A stretch of DNA of 42,804 nucleotides from the NCBI GenBank assembly GCA_025454175.1, contig JALOOX010000026.1, positions 1 through 42,804 on the forward strand. The letters are read 5' to 3'. The position numbers and the translations under genes were made by a program. This DNA comes from Syntrophobacteraceae bacterium. GTDB lineage: Bacteria > Desulfobacterota > Syntrophobacteria > Syntrophobacterales > Syntrophobacteraceae. This document shows positions 17,759 to 26,636 of the stretch, in pieces. Below the pieces are notes generated by a model. It worked only from the letters and a program-made list of their open reading frames with translations. It had not been told where the DNA came from and did no database searches. The first letter of the stretch is position 1. Every line of letters starts with the position of its first letter.

Positions 17759-19180
17759 ATGAGCAAAATTCAGAAAGGCATGGAAATAGACCTGGAGGTG
17801 GAGAAACTGGCTTTCGGAGGGAAGGCCCTCTGCCGGCACGAAGGCGTGGTGGTTTTTGTCGAGGGGGCGGCTCCGGGTCAGCTGGTGCGGGCCCGGGTGG
17901 TCCGAAAGAAGAAGCAGTACGCGGAGGCTCAGGTCACGGAGGTCATCCGAAGGTCGCCCCGGGAATGCGAGCCCTTCTGTCCCCACTTCGGGTTGTGCGG
18001 AGGCTGCCAGTGGCAGCACATCCCCTATGAAGATCAGCTTTCATGGAAGCGCCGGCACGTGCTCGAATGCCTGCACCATCTGGCGGGCTCCAAGGAAGCC
18101 ATGGTCGAGTCGACCGTCGCGTCGCCCCGGCAGCAGTGGTATCGGAACAAGATGGAGTACACCTTCTCAGAAAGGCGGTGGCTCTCGCCCGGGGAGATCG
18201 CCACGGGGCTGGACTACGATCGATCCTTCGCCCTCGGACTTCACGCCAGAGGGCGTTTCGACAGGATCTTCGATGTCGAGGCGTGCTTTCTGGAATCTCC
18301 GGAATCCGTGTCCATTCTGGGCGAGGTCCGCCAGTGGTGTCGAAACAGCGGGCTTCCGCCTTATACCACCCGAACCCACCAGGGCTTCTGGAGATTCCTC
18401 GTCATCCGCGAGGGGAAGAGGACAGGCGACCTGCTCATCCATCTCATCACAGCCACGCATCCACGAGGAGAGACTGTTGTCGATGGGCTGGCTCTGCATC
18501 TGAGAGAGGTCTTTCCCTCCATCACGACCTTCGTCCACTCCGTCAGTCAGAAGAAAGCCCAGGTGGCCGTGGGAGACTCGAGTCGAATCGTCTTTGGGAC
18601 GGGGTTCATCGAGGAACGGCTCAAGGATCTGCGCTTCAGGATTTCCGCACATTCCTTTTTCCAGACCAACCCTTTGGCGGCCGAGGGGCTTTACGAGGCG
18701 GTTCTCGAATGCAGCGGGCTCAACGGCCATGAGACGGTCTGGGACCTGTATTGCGGAACGGGAAGCATCTCGCTTTTCATTGCGCCCCACGCGAGGGAGG
18801 TGCTAGGATTCGAGATCGTCGAGGACGCCATTGAGGACGCTTATGTCAATTGCCGCCTCAATGGGGTCGACAATTGCCGGTTTCGCGCGGGCGATCTGAA
18901 GGAGATCATCCTGAAGGCGCTGCGTGAGTCCGGAGGAGCCGGGCGCCCCGATGTGGTGGTGACGGATCCGCCGCGCTCCGGCATGCATCCTGCCGTTGTT
19001 CAGGCGCTCCGGGAGCTTGCGCCGAGGCGGATCGTCGCCGTGTCCTGCAATCCGGCCACGCTGGCTCGCGACCTGGCCATGCTGAGCGACGTCTATACTA
19101 TCGGGCGCGTGCAGCCTTTCGATCTCTTCCCGCACACCCCTCACATCGAGTGTGTGGTGAGGCTGGACCGGAAAGAGTAG
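17759..19180 (+). CDS. rlmD: 23S rRNA (uracil-5-)-methyltransferase, RlmD/RumA family
   Basis: 473 residues. An N-terminal TRAM-like RNA-binding domain (about 1-65) is followed by four Cys (C70-x3-C74-x5-C80-x2-C83) that fit the family's [4Fe-4S] site. The SAM-binding motif is WDLYCGTGSISLF. The catalytic region has VVTDPPRSGMHP and SCNPATLARDLAM, with Cys as the nucleophile. It methylates C5 of a uridine in RNA. The exact position (1939 or 747) cannot be told from sequence alone. GAGGAG lies very close to the ATG, and an ATG at 17723 is an alternative without a ribosome site. Confidence 0.9.
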   Translation: MSKIQKGMEIDLEVEKLAFGGKALCRHEGVVVFVEGAAPGQLVRARVVRKKKQYAEAQVTEVIRRSPRECEPFCPHFGLCGGCQWQHIPYEDQLSWKRRHVLECLHHLAGSKEAMVESTVASPRQQWYRNKMEYTFSERRWLSPGEIATGLDYDRSFALGLHARGRFDRIFDVEACFLESPESVSILGEVRQWCRNSGLPPYTTRTHQGFWRFLVIREGKRTGDLLIHLITATHPRGETVVDGLALHLREVFPSITTFVHSVSQKKAQVAVGDSSRIVFGTGFIEERLKDLRFRISAHSFFQTNPLAAEGLYEAVLECSGLNGHETVWDLYCGTGSISLFIAPHAREVLGFEIVEDAIEDAYVNCRLNGVDNCRFRAGDLKEIILKALRESGGAGRPDVVVTDPPRSGMHPAVVQALRELAPRRIVAVSCNPATLARDLAMLSDVYTIGRVQPFDLFPHTPHIECVVRLDRKE

Positions 19181-19234
19181 CGGTTGCGTAGACGCCGGCC
19201 GGCGCCAGGGCTGGTCGTCCCCGTGGGGCACCAG

Positions 19235-19321
19235 TGCTGTTGAATTGAGCCAGTGATGGGGGGAGTGGGAAAGACGGTGACGCGGAGAATCGCCCCCTCT
19301 CACGGTCTCCGTGTCTCCGCC
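19235..19321. repeat. Degenerate dispersed intergenic repeat, copy A
   Basis: This intergenic stretch begins TGCTGTTGAATT and contains GACGCGGAGA. GCGGAGA (19282-19288) is mirrored by TCTCCGC (19314-19320), so it can fold. The same opening 12 bases and the same GACGCGGAGA core recur at 23381-23480. No gene is visible in 19181-19470 otherwise. Confidence 0.5.
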
Positions 19322-19470
19322 CTAACCGGACTGCACGCCCGGGGAGCTTTGATTCGACTGCGTTGGGATTGCTCATCCCCCCTGGTCTCCTGCCGCGGCG
19401 GCCGTGAATCCATTGACCGGTATCGAGCCCACAGCTCGTTCGTTGCCGAGGTTGCCACTGTTTTGGTCTC

Positions 19471-21729
19471 ATGAATCGACCCCTTTTTCGAAAGCGCTTC
19501 TCATACCGAAAGATGCTCTTCTTGCTCGCGCTGTCACTGATGGTGGCGGTGGCGGTTTATTTTTATGTGCTTTCGATCCAGATCCAGAAGCGATTCGAAT
19601 CGCGCAAATGGAGTGTCCCCTCCCGTGTCTTTTCATCCACCGTCCCCGTCTACCCCGGCTTGAAGATTTCCCTCTCCCGGGTGCGCGGCATGCTCGAGCT
19701 GCGCAGGTATCGGGAAGTTGCCAGGGAGCCGCTGGGAGCCGGGGAGTTTCGATCTTCCAAAGGCAGCCTCAGTGTCCATTTGAGGGAATTTCGCTTTCCC
19801 GGGTCTTCTCTTCCGCCCCGGCAGGTCCAGCTGGATTTCGAGAGGGAGACGCTGGTGCGGATCCAGGGGCAGGGGGGTGAGTTGGCCTTCCTCGAGATCG
19901 AGCCCCTGGAGATCGCGCGGCTCTTCGGTCCCGCGAGGGAGAGCCGGCTGCTCATCAACGTCAAGCAGCTGCAGCCGGACCTGGTGCGCGCCGTGCTGAG
20001 CATCGAGGACCATCGGTTTCATGAGCATCGGGGCATGGATTTCTGGTCCATCCTGCGGGCTTTGTGGGTGGACCTGAGGGCGGGCCGGGTGGTCGAAGGC
20101 GGCTCCACCATCACCCAGCAGCTGGTGAAGAACTACTTCCTGGAGCCCGAGCGCAGGCTCAAGCGCAAGCTGATGGAAGCTTCCATGGCCCTGGTGATCG
20201 AGGTTCTTTATGACAAGGACGAAATCCTGGAGATGTACCTGAACGAAATCTACCTGGGTCAGAGGGGGAGTGTGGCCATCCACGGCATGGGGGAGGCCGC
20301 CCGGGTTTATTTCGGCCGGAACGTGGAGGATCTCACCCTGGCGGAGTCCGCCACGCTGGCCGGGATGATCCGCGCCCCCAACCACTACTCGCCCATCGAT
20401 CGACCCGAGGCGTCGCGGGATCGGAGAAACCGGGTTCTGAGGCGCATGCTGGATCTGGAGTGGATCAGCAGCCAGGCCTACGAGAAAGCCCGAAACGAGC
20501 CTCTTCGAACCACCGATTCCTCGCTCACGGTCAATCCCGCTCCCTACTACGTGGACTATGTCCGCCAGCAGCTCCATGAACTCTACCCTCCCGAGGTCCT
20601 GGCTTCCGAGGGTTTGACCATCTACACGAGCCTGCACCCGGAAATGGCGCTGGCCGCGGAGACGGCTGTTCAGGAAGGGCTTCGAGAGCTGGAGCGCGAG
20701 CGACCCGCACTGGAGGCCGAGACCGGGGAAGGGCCACTGCAGGCCGCCCTGATCGCCGTTCATCTGAAAACGGGCGCCGTGCTGGCCATGGTGGGAGGGC
20801 GCCACTACGGGGAAAGCAGCTTCAACCGGGCCATCCATGCTTCGCGGCAGCCGGGCTCAGCCATCAAGCCCTTCGTCTATCTGTGCGGACTGGATCGCTT
20901 CTCGGCGGTGAGCTGGCTCGATGATTCCCCCACCAATTTCCCAGTCGGAGGCGTGGACTGGTGGCCTCGAAACCATGACGACAGGTACCGGGGCCGGGTG
21001 ATGGTGCGACAGGCCCTGGAGGAATCCCTGAACGTCCCCACGGTCCAGCTGGCGGTCCAGGTGAGGATCGAGAACATCGTTGAGCTCCTGCGCAGCCTGG
21101 GGGTCCAGTCAAAGCTGGAGCCCCTTCCCTCGCTGGCGCTGGGAGCTTTCGAGGTGACGCCCCTCGAGCTTGCGTCCGCTTACGCGACCCTGGGCAACGA
21201 GGGTCAGAAGCCCTTTCTTCTCTCCCTCCGGGAGGTGGTGAGCGAAAGGGGCGAAGTGCAGAGGAGGAGCAGCGTCGACTTGGCTTCCGTTACCACGCCG
21301 GCCAGGGCTTACATCATCACGGATTTCCTCCAGGGGGTCATGGAGAGGGGAACGGGAAAGACCGTTAAACGCTTTGTGACGGATCTCTCCTGCGCCGGCA
21401 AGACCGGCACCACTTCCGATTACCGGGATTCGTGGTTCGTGGGATACACGACCGATCTCCTGGTGCTTGTCTGGATCGGTTTCGACGACAATCGGCCGAC
21501 GCACCTCACGGGCGCCTCGGGGGCCGGACGCTTGTGGGCCCGGTTCGTCAATGAGGTCCGACCCTGGATTCACTCGCAGCCATTTCGAATGGTGCCGGGA
21601 GTGGTCCAGCGCATCATTTGTACCGCCACGGGCCAACTGGCAACGGTGGCTTGCCGTGAGAAGCGGATCGAGGTATTCCTCTCGGAGCACGTCCCCGAGG
21701 AGTACTGCACGGTTCACGGCCGACAGTAG
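19471..21729 (+). CDS. mrcB: Bifunctional penicillin-binding protein 1B-type peptidoglycan synthase
   Basis: 752 residues. An N-terminal membrane anchor (about 14-35) is followed by a UB2H-like region with WSVPSRVFSSTVPVYPG (47-63). The GT51 glycosyltransferase has E179-D180 in SIEDHRFHEHRGMDF, GGSTITQQLVKNYF and LYDKDEILEMYLNEIYLGQ. The transpeptidase has S463-x2-K466 (QPGSAIKPF), SLN in EESLNVPTV and K644-T-G. It polymerises lipid II and cross-links peptides in the periplasm. The UB2H-like region makes it PBP1B-like, which in E. coli answers to the lipoprotein LpoB; a lipoprotein gene follows directly. The start shows no strong ribosome site but gives the expected N-terminus. Confidence 0.92.
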   Translation: MNRPLFRKRFSYRKMLFLLALSLMVAVAVYFYVLSIQIQKRFESRKWSVPSRVFSSTVPVYPGLKISLSRVRGMLELRRYREVAREPLGAGEFRSSKGSLSVHLREFRFPGSSLPPRQVQLDFERETLVRIQGQGGELAFLEIEPLEIARLFGPARESRLLINVKQLQPDLVRAVLSIEDHRFHEHRGMDFWSILRALWVDLRAGRVVEGGSTITQQLVKNYFLEPERRLKRKLMEASMALVIEVLYDKDEILEMYLNEIYLGQRGSVAIHGMGEAARVYFGRNVEDLTLAESATLAGMIRAPNHYSPIDRPEASRDRRNRVLRRMLDLEWISSQAYEKARNEPLRTTDSSLTVNPAPYYVDYVRQQLHELYPPEVLASEGLTIYTSLHPEMALAAETAVQEGLRELERERPALEAETGEGPLQAALIAVHLKTGAVLAMVGGRHYGESSFNRAIHASRQPGSAIKPFVYLCGLDRFSAVSWLDDSPTNFPVGGVDWWPRNHDDRYRGRVMVRQALEESLNVPTVQLAVQVRIENIVELLRSLGVQSKLEPLPSLALGAFEVTPLELASAYATLGNEGQKPFLLSLREVVSERGEVQRRSSVDLASVTTPARAYIITDFLQGVMERGTGKTVKRFVTDLSCAGKTGTTSDYRDSWFVGYTTDLLVLVWIGFDDNRPTHLTGASGAGRLWARFVNEVRPWIHSQPFRMVPGVVQRIICTATGQLATVACREKRIEVFLSEHVPEEYCTVHGRQ

Positions 21730-21774
21730 CATTTGGACACGGACTGAATTTCCCCGGCAAGAAAGGCGGCTTTG

Positions 21775-22506
21775 ATGGGCATCCGAAAAGAGGTGGTTAG
21801 AGCAATCGAGTCTGGAGCTTCGTGGTGGGAGAAACAGTCCGGGGATCAGGGCGTCATCCCTGAGCGGGAGGCTCCTCATGTTACCGACGGCCGCAGGCGG
21901 TTTCACCCCTGTGCCCTGGGCCTCCTTGCTTTGGGCCTTTGGGGCGCGGCGATCCTGCTGACTGGGTGCGCTCCACGGAAGGTGGCCATTCCTCCCGACT
22001 GGCAGGCTCCACCTGCCCGGACAGACGCCGGGCTTCCCCGGGATGCCGTCTCACGACCTCCTGCGGAATCGGGACCGGGCAGCCCAATTCTGAAGTCGAC
22101 TCCATCCTTTCGGGAGGGCAACCTTCCCGCCGGCCAGGAGTCCGTCAGTCCTCAGGCCATGAAAAAGCAGGAGCCCCGAGCCCCTCAGCAGCTCGCATCG
22201 ATGCATCTCGTGGATCAGGCCGGCACCGCCCTCTCTCAGGGAAAGCCCGATGCCGCCATTCCGCTCCTCGAGCAGGCCGTCCAGATCGATTCATACAACG
22301 GCGAGGCTTTTTTCGGCCTGGCCCGGGCCTGGAAGATGAAAGGCTCCCGCAACAAGGCCCAGGAGTTCGCCCAGAAGGCCGAGGTGCTCCTTCAGGACCA
22401 GCCCTCCAAGCTCAAGCAAGTCTACCTGTTTCAGACGGAGCTCTTCAGGGAGCTGGGAGACACCGGGCGCATGGAGCAATACAGGCAGAAGGCCTCCAAG
22501 CTCTGA
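21775..22506 (+). CDS. TPR-containing lipoprotein downstream of PBP1B
   Basis: 243 residues. A hydrophobic segment (about 46-62) ends in the lipobox LLTG-C65, then a Pro/Gly/Ser-rich linker (about 70-140) leads to two or three TPR-like helices (about 143-235, DAAIPLLEQAVQIDSYNGEAFFGLARAW). The 40-odd residues before the hydrophobic stretch are long for a signal peptide, and I found no better in-frame ATG or GTG nearer to it. The position right after a PBP1B gene, with a disordered linker and TPR tail, recalls outer-membrane PBP activators (LpoA/LpoB, CpoB). That role is inference from context. Confidence 0.75.
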   Translation: MGIRKEVVRAIESGASWWEKQSGDQGVIPEREAPHVTDGRRRFHPCALGLLALGLWGAAILLTGCAPRKVAIPPDWQAPPARTDAGLPRDAVSRPPAESGPGSPILKSTPSFREGNLPAGQESVSPQAMKKQEPRAPQQLASMHLVDQAGTALSQGKPDAAIPLLEQAVQIDSYNGEAFFGLARAWKMKGSRNKAQEFAQKAEVLLQDQPSKLKQVYLFQTELFRELGDTGRMEQYRQKASKL

Positions 22507-22542
22507 AACAGCCCATCGGCCGGCAGGTGTGGGGAGTTGGGT

Positions 22543-23208
22543 CTAAAGCCGGTAGGTCGTGCGGCGTTTCCTCTGCAGGCGGCCGGTCAGCAGGCCCAAG
22601 GCCCATCCTGAAACCAGGACCACGGCCCCCGCGGCAAACCACTTGATCTTCTGAGACAACCTCAGGTTCTCATTTTCCTGGAGGAGATTCTGGTAATTGT
22701 CCTGAGCCGCAGCCAGAGCGGCCTTGGTGGCGTCAAATTCCTCTTTGAATTTCAGGTAGTTGCTTGACCCTGCCTTGAGGCTTTCGTAGCTGGACTCCAG
22801 ATTGGCGATCTTTTCCTGCAGCTCTTTCTGGAGCTTCACATTCTCGCTCTTTTCCCGCTCCAGGGTTTCGACAATCTCCTTGAGCGTGGCGTTTTCCTGT
22901 TCCATGCCCTTCTGCTGCAGCGCCTCGGGGGATACGGTGGAGAGGAATCGCGTCAAAACCCATCCCTCCCTGACATTCCCCGATCCTTCGGGCAGCCGGA
23001 TCCGGCTCCAGTCGTTCTTGCTGCCGAGGAGCTCGAGGGGGGCTCCCGGGGAAAGCATGCGAACGACTCGGTTTTGCACGCTCGGGCCGCTGCGCATGGC
23101 GATTTCATGGGTGTCGTTGACATACACCGTTTCGGCCCAGCTTTGGAGATGGAGGAAACCTGTCATCAGGACCATGGCCATAAAGACACTGAGGCATAAC
23201 TTTCTCAT
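22543..23208 (-). CDS. SH3 domain protein with coiled coil and C-terminal membrane anchor (YgiM-like)
   Basis: 221 residues. Signal peptide 1-25 (SWAET), a bacterial SH3 domain (about 27-92: VNDTHEIAMRSGPS..NDWSRIRL..GWVLTRF), a long coiled coil (about 97-185), a membrane segment (about 188-208), and a basic end (RLQRKRRTTYRL). This layout matches the TIGR04211 SH3 family that includes E. coli YgiM. It is an inner-membrane-anchored periplasmic protein, probably contacting the cell wall. It converges with the lipoprotein gene and diverges from tatD. Function is not established. Confidence 0.85.
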   Translation of the reverse strand: MRKLCLSVFMAMVLMTGFLHLQSWAETVYVNDTHEIAMRSGPSVQNRVVRMLSPGAPLELLGSKNDWSRIRLPEGSGNVREGWVLTRFLSTVSPEALQQKGMEQENATLKEIVETLEREKSENVKLQKELQEKIANLESSYESLKAGSSNYLKFKEEFDATKAALAAAQDNYQNLLQENENLRLSQKIKWFAAGAVVLVSGWALGLLTGRLQRKRRTTYRL

Positions 23209-23380
23209 AGGGTTCTCCCGGCAGATAACGAAAGGACGTTGTCCGGAGTCGGCAGGAAAGTCATTATAGAAGCACCGGCCCTTTCAGGCAAGGAAAAGTG
23301 AGGCGGAGCCATTTGACGTTTGGCGGGGATTGATCTAATAAGCCTTCTCGCGGGCTGGGGACGGAGACCTCCGATCCCGA

Positions 23381-23480
23381 TGCTGTTGAATTCCGGCTCA
23401 GTGGGGATACAGAGCGATTGACGCGGAGACACGGGGACTGTGAGATGGGGAGACACTCCGCGTCTTCGTGCTTCCCACTC
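23381..23480. repeat. Degenerate dispersed intergenic repeat, copy B
   Basis: Shares TGCTGTTGAATT and GACGCGGAGA with the copy at 19235-19321. Here GACGCGGAG (23420-23428) and CTCCGCGTC (23456-23464) form a perfect 9-bp inverted repeat with a 27-base loop. It fills the divergent gap between the SH3 gene and tatD; no other feature stands out in 23209-23594. Confidence 0.5.
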
Positions 23481-23594
23481 CCCCTGTCCCCGGCTCGATT
23501 CCGCGGGATTGGGCGGTCCCGAGCCGGGCACGTCCAATGATCACGCACAAGCGCCATTTCCCCGAGGGCTTTCCGGGGACGGCAGGGAGCAGTA

Positions 23595-24374
23595 ATGGAA
23601 GCGACGCTGATCGATACTCATGCACATCTTGATTTTCCGGAGCTTGCGAGGGACCTTGACTCGGTCCTCGACAGGGCCTCCCGAGCGGGGGTTCGTGAAA
23701 TCGTGACCATCGGCATTGACCTCGAAAGCAGCCGGAAGGCCGTGAATCTTGCCGGCCGGCATGAGCGGATCTACGCCACGGTGGGAATTCATCCGCACGG
23801 AGCCCGAAGAATCGACCATGCGACGCTCGAGTCGCTCCGGCGCCTTGCGGGTGGGGACAAGGTGGTGGCCATTGGCGAGATCGGCCTCGACTATTACCGG
23901 GACCGCCAGCCGAGGCCCGTCCAGCAGGAATGTTTTCGGCAGCAGGTGGAGCTGGCCTGTGAGCTGGGGCTCACAGCGGTCTTTCACGTCCGGGATGCCC
24001 ATGAGGACTTCCTGCGCCTGGTGGAGCCCTATGCGGACAAGTTGAGACGGGGTGTGCTGCATTGCTTTTCAGGCGACTGGGCGGTGGCCGAAGCCGCTCT
24101 CGCCTTGGGCTTCCATCTTTCGATTCCCGGTACGGTGACCTATCCCAGGGCCGAAGCCCAGCACGAAGTGGTGAGGCGCTGCCCCGTGGAGAGGCTTCTC
24201 ATCGAGACCGATGCGCCTTTTCTGGCGCCGGTGCCGTTTCGCGGAAAAGACAACGAGCCCGCATACGTGCTTTACACGGCCCAGAAGATCGCTCAGCTCC
24301 GGGGATGCGCACTGGATGAGGTGGCTCGCCACACCACCCGGAACGCCCGTGACGCCTTCGGGATTCCCCATTGA
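23595..24374 (+). CDS. tatD: TatD-family metal-dependent deoxyribonuclease
   Basis: 259 residues, TIM-barrel metallohydrolase. Metal ligands are visible: H9-x-H11 (DTHAHLD), the Glu of AIGEIGLDYY, His of FHVRDAH, His of GVLHCFSGD, and Asp of LLIETDAPFL. These enzymes are 3'-5' exonucleases acting on DNA or RNA and are linked to repair. GGGAGC precedes the ATG. maf and yggS follow on the same strand. Confidence 0.95.
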   Translation: MEATLIDTHAHLDFPELARDLDSVLDRASRAGVREIVTIGIDLESSRKAVNLAGRHERIYATVGIHPHGARRIDHATLESLRRLAGGDKVVAIGEIGLDYYRDRQPRPVQQECFRQQVELACELGLTAVFHVRDAHEDFLRLVEPYADKLRRGVLHCFSGDWAVAEAALALGFHLSIPGTVTYPRAEAQHEVVRRCPVERLLIETDAPFLAPVPFRGKDNEPAYVLYTAQKIAQLRGCALDEVARHTTRNARDAFGIPH

Positions 24375-24469
24375 AGGCGTGAAAGGGCGGACGCGGATGC
24401 TGAAAAATGGAACGATCCATCTCATGAGGCACGGAACGATGGTGGCGGATCCACATTCAAGGACCCACG

Positions 24470-25066
24470 GTGCTTTACCATAGTCTAAAACCTCTTATTC
24501 TGGCCTCTGCGTCACCGAGGCGCCGGCGGATGCTGGAAGCGCTGGGAATCGAATTCAGTGTGGTTCCGAGCGGCGTGGACGAAAGCCTGTCCGAGGATGT
24601 CGGCGATCCCGCGGCCCTGGCTCGCCGATGGGCCCTCGAGAAGGCCGAGCGAGTGGCGGCTGATTTCCCCGCCGCCTGGGTGCTCGCCGCCGACACCGTT
24701 GTGGTCCTTGGCGACCGCCTGTTCGGCAAGCCGTCCGACGAAGCCGAAGCCGTCTCCATGCTTCAGGCGCTCAATGGCGGGACACACCGCGTGCTCAGTG
24801 GGATGGCGCTGATTCATCGGGGGGAGGGAGTCGCCAGGCAAGGGTCCTGCTGCACCTCTGTTTCGTTCAGAACGCTCAGGCCGGCTGAGATCCGGGCATA
24901 CGTCGGAACGCGGGAGCCTTTCGACAAGGCCGGCGCATACGGGATTCAGGATCTGGGGGCTTTCCTGGTGCGATCCATCGAAGGGTCCTACACCAATGTT
25001 GTCGGGCTGCCCCTGGGAGAGACCCTGGACTGGCTGCTCCATCACGAAATCATTGAACCGAGGTGA
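24470..25066 (+). CDS. maf: Maf-family nucleoside triphosphate pyrophosphatase
   Basis: 198 residues. The N-terminal LILASASPRRRRMLEALGI, VAADTVVVLGDRLFGKP and the late GAYGIQDLGAFLV and GSYTNVVGLPL motifs define the family. Maf enzymes hydrolyse dTTP, UTP or modified nucleotides and are linked to septum control. The start is GTG with AAGGA 6 bases upstream. yggS follows after 43 bases. Confidence 0.93.
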   Translation: MLYHSLKPLILASASPRRRRMLEALGIEFSVVPSGVDESLSEDVGDPAALARRWALEKAERVAADFPAAWVLAADTVVVLGDRLFGKPSDEAEAVSMLQALNGGTHRVLSGMALIHRGEGVARQGSCCTSVSFRTLRPAEIRAYVGTREPFDKAGAYGIQDLGAFLVRSIEGSYTNVVGLPLGETLDWLLHHEIIEPR

Positions 25067-25109
25067 GCACCGGACGCCCGATGGCGAAGGGGCTCGGGAA
25101 AGGTGATCG

Positions 25110-25805
25110 ATGACCAGCATCGCAGCGAATCTGAAGGTCATTCGTGACAGAATCCAGTCGGCCTGCTCGAGGTCCGGCCGCGACCCGTCGTCCGTCTGCC
25201 TCATCGGTGTGACCAAGACCGTCCCCGCGCACATCGTCCGTGCCGGAGTGGAAGCGGGGCTCGCCGTGCTGGGCGAGAATTACGTCCAGGAGGCCAGGGC
25301 CAAGATGGAGCAGCTCTCCGATCTGCCCATCGCCTGGCATTTCATCGGGCATCTCCAGTCCAACAAGGCCAGGCTGGCCGTCGAATCCTTCGACTGGATC
25401 CACACCCTGGACCGGGTGAGCCTTGCCCGTGAGGTGGATCGCCAGGCGCACCGCCAGGGCAAAAGGGTGCCCGTTCTCCTGGAGATCAATGTGGGTGACG
25501 AAGGGAGTAAAAGCGGCGCCCCGGCACAGGAGGCGAGGTCCCTCCTCGATCTGGCCTCATCCCTGGACGGGATTGCCGTGCGCGGCCTCATGGCGCTGCC
25601 CCCCTACGAGGACGAGCCCGAAGCGGTTCGTCCCTATTTTCGAAGGATGCGTGAGCTCCTGGAGGAGCTTCGGCAGGCGGCTCCCAGGCCCGAGGAGCTC
25701 ACGGAGCTCTCCATGGGGATGAGCCACGATTTCGAAGTGGCCATCGAGGAGGGGGCTACCATGATTCGGGTTGGAACAGCCCTTTTCGGTCCCAGGCTGA
25801 CCTGA
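25110..25805 (+). CDS. yggS: YggS/PLPBP-family PLP homeostasis protein
   Basis: 231 residues, alanine-racemase-like TIM barrel without the C-terminal domain. K36 (LIGVTKT) binds PLP. GENYVQEA, WHFIGHLQSNKA, NVGDEGSKSG, LSMGMSHDFEVAIEEGATMIRVG are family motifs. It is a PLP carrier that affects vitamin B6 and amino-acid balance. AAAGGTG stands before the ATG. Its stop abuts the stop of rlmB on the other strand inside the palindrome CCTGATCAGG. Confidence 0.95.
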   Translation: MTSIAANLKVIRDRIQSACSRSGRDPSSVCLIGVTKTVPAHIVRAGVEAGLAVLGENYVQEARAKMEQLSDLPIAWHFIGHLQSNKARLAVESFDWIHTLDRVSLAREVDRQAHRQGKRVPVLLEINVGDEGSKSGAPAQEARSLLDLASSLDGIAVRGLMALPPYEDEPEAVRPYFRRMRELLEELRQAAPRPEELTELSMGMSHDFEVAIEEGATMIRVGTALFGPRLT

Positions 25806-26576
25806 TCAGGAGCGCCGGGATTTCTCGGAGCGCTGGCGCTGCAGCTCCGCCAGGGCAACGGCTCCGGCCGTGGCGGCGTTGAGCGAGTCGATGGGGCCGT
25901 GGGCCGGAATGTGAACCAGGAGGTCACACGCCTTGCGGACCAGCGGCCTGAGTCCTTTCTGCTCGTTTCCCACGACCAGGGCCAGCGGAACGGTCAGGTC
26001 GGCATCATGGATGCTGACCGCCCCCTGGACATCGAGGCCGGCAATCCAGAGGCCGGATTCCTTGAGCGCTTCCATGGCCCGGACCAGGTTCGTCGCCTGG
26101 ACCACGGGAACATGGGACGTCCCTCCCGCCGCGATCTTCATGACGGTTTCAGTGACCTGAGCGGCCCGGTCCCTCGGCAGCACGACACCCCTGGCCCCCA
26201 GAAAGCATCCGCTGCGCATCAACGCCCCCAGGTTCTGGGGATCCTGGATGCTGTCCAGAATCAGGAGTGGCTCCCGCTCGGCCAGGGGCCGCTCCAGCAG
26301 TGACTCGAGATCCAGGGTCGGGAATCGGGCTGCCAGCGCGGCTATGCCCTGATGGTGCGAATGTCCGAGCCGCCGGGTCATGGCCTCGCGATCTTCCATG
26401 CGCACGGGAATGCTCCGCGCCGCGGCCCGCACCTTGATCTCCTCGATCCGTGGGTCGCTCCTGGCGACGATCAGCTCGAGGATCCCCACGCTCCCGGATC
26501 GGATGGCCTCCGAAACGGGGTTGAAGCCCGAAATCCAGATGGTCTTTTCTTGCGCCGCAGCGGGTTTGGGAGCCAT
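25806..26576 (-). CDS. rlmB: TrmH/SpoU-family rRNA 2'-O-methyltransferase (RlmB-like)
   Basis: 256 residues. An N-terminal substrate-binding domain (GFNPVSEAIRSG..) is followed by the knotted SPOUT domain. The three SpoU motifs are visible: LDSIQDPQNLGALMRSG, LALVVGNEQKGL, and IPAHGPIDSLNAATAGAVAL. It probably 2'-O-methylates a guanosine of 23S rRNA. The ATG at 26576 with GGAAAG upstream is preferred; the frame extends to a TTG at 26627. It is the last gene of the minus-strand block that begins with yggT. Confidence 0.92.
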   Translation of the reverse strand: MAPKPAAAQEKTIWISGFNPVSEAIRSGSVGILELIVARSDPRIEEIKVRAAARSIPVRMEDREAMTRRLGHSHHQGIAALAARFPTLDLESLLERPLAEREPLLILDSIQDPQNLGALMRSGCFLGARGVVLPRDRAAQVTETVMKIAAGGTSHVPVVQATNLVRAMEALKESGLWIAGLDVQGAVSIHDADLTVPLALVVGNEQKGLRPLVRKACDLLVHIPAHGPIDSLNAATAGAVALAELQRQRSEKSRRS

Positions 26577-26636
26577 GATTCGCTTTCCGGCCGAGTGAGC
26601 TTCAGCCTTCGGGTTGGCAGGACGCAAGCTTGGGGC

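Noticed and set aside
21878..21958. A short ORF with GGAGG upstream inside the lipoprotein gene
   Set aside because: It is out of frame with the lipobox, only about 26 codons long, and the in-frame lipoprotein signal is clear.
24397..24483. A 28-residue ORF reading IHLMRHGT, like the start of a histidine phosphatase
   Set aside because: Only the RHG-like tripeptide matches. The frame stops at once and runs into the maf start, so chance resemblance is more likely.
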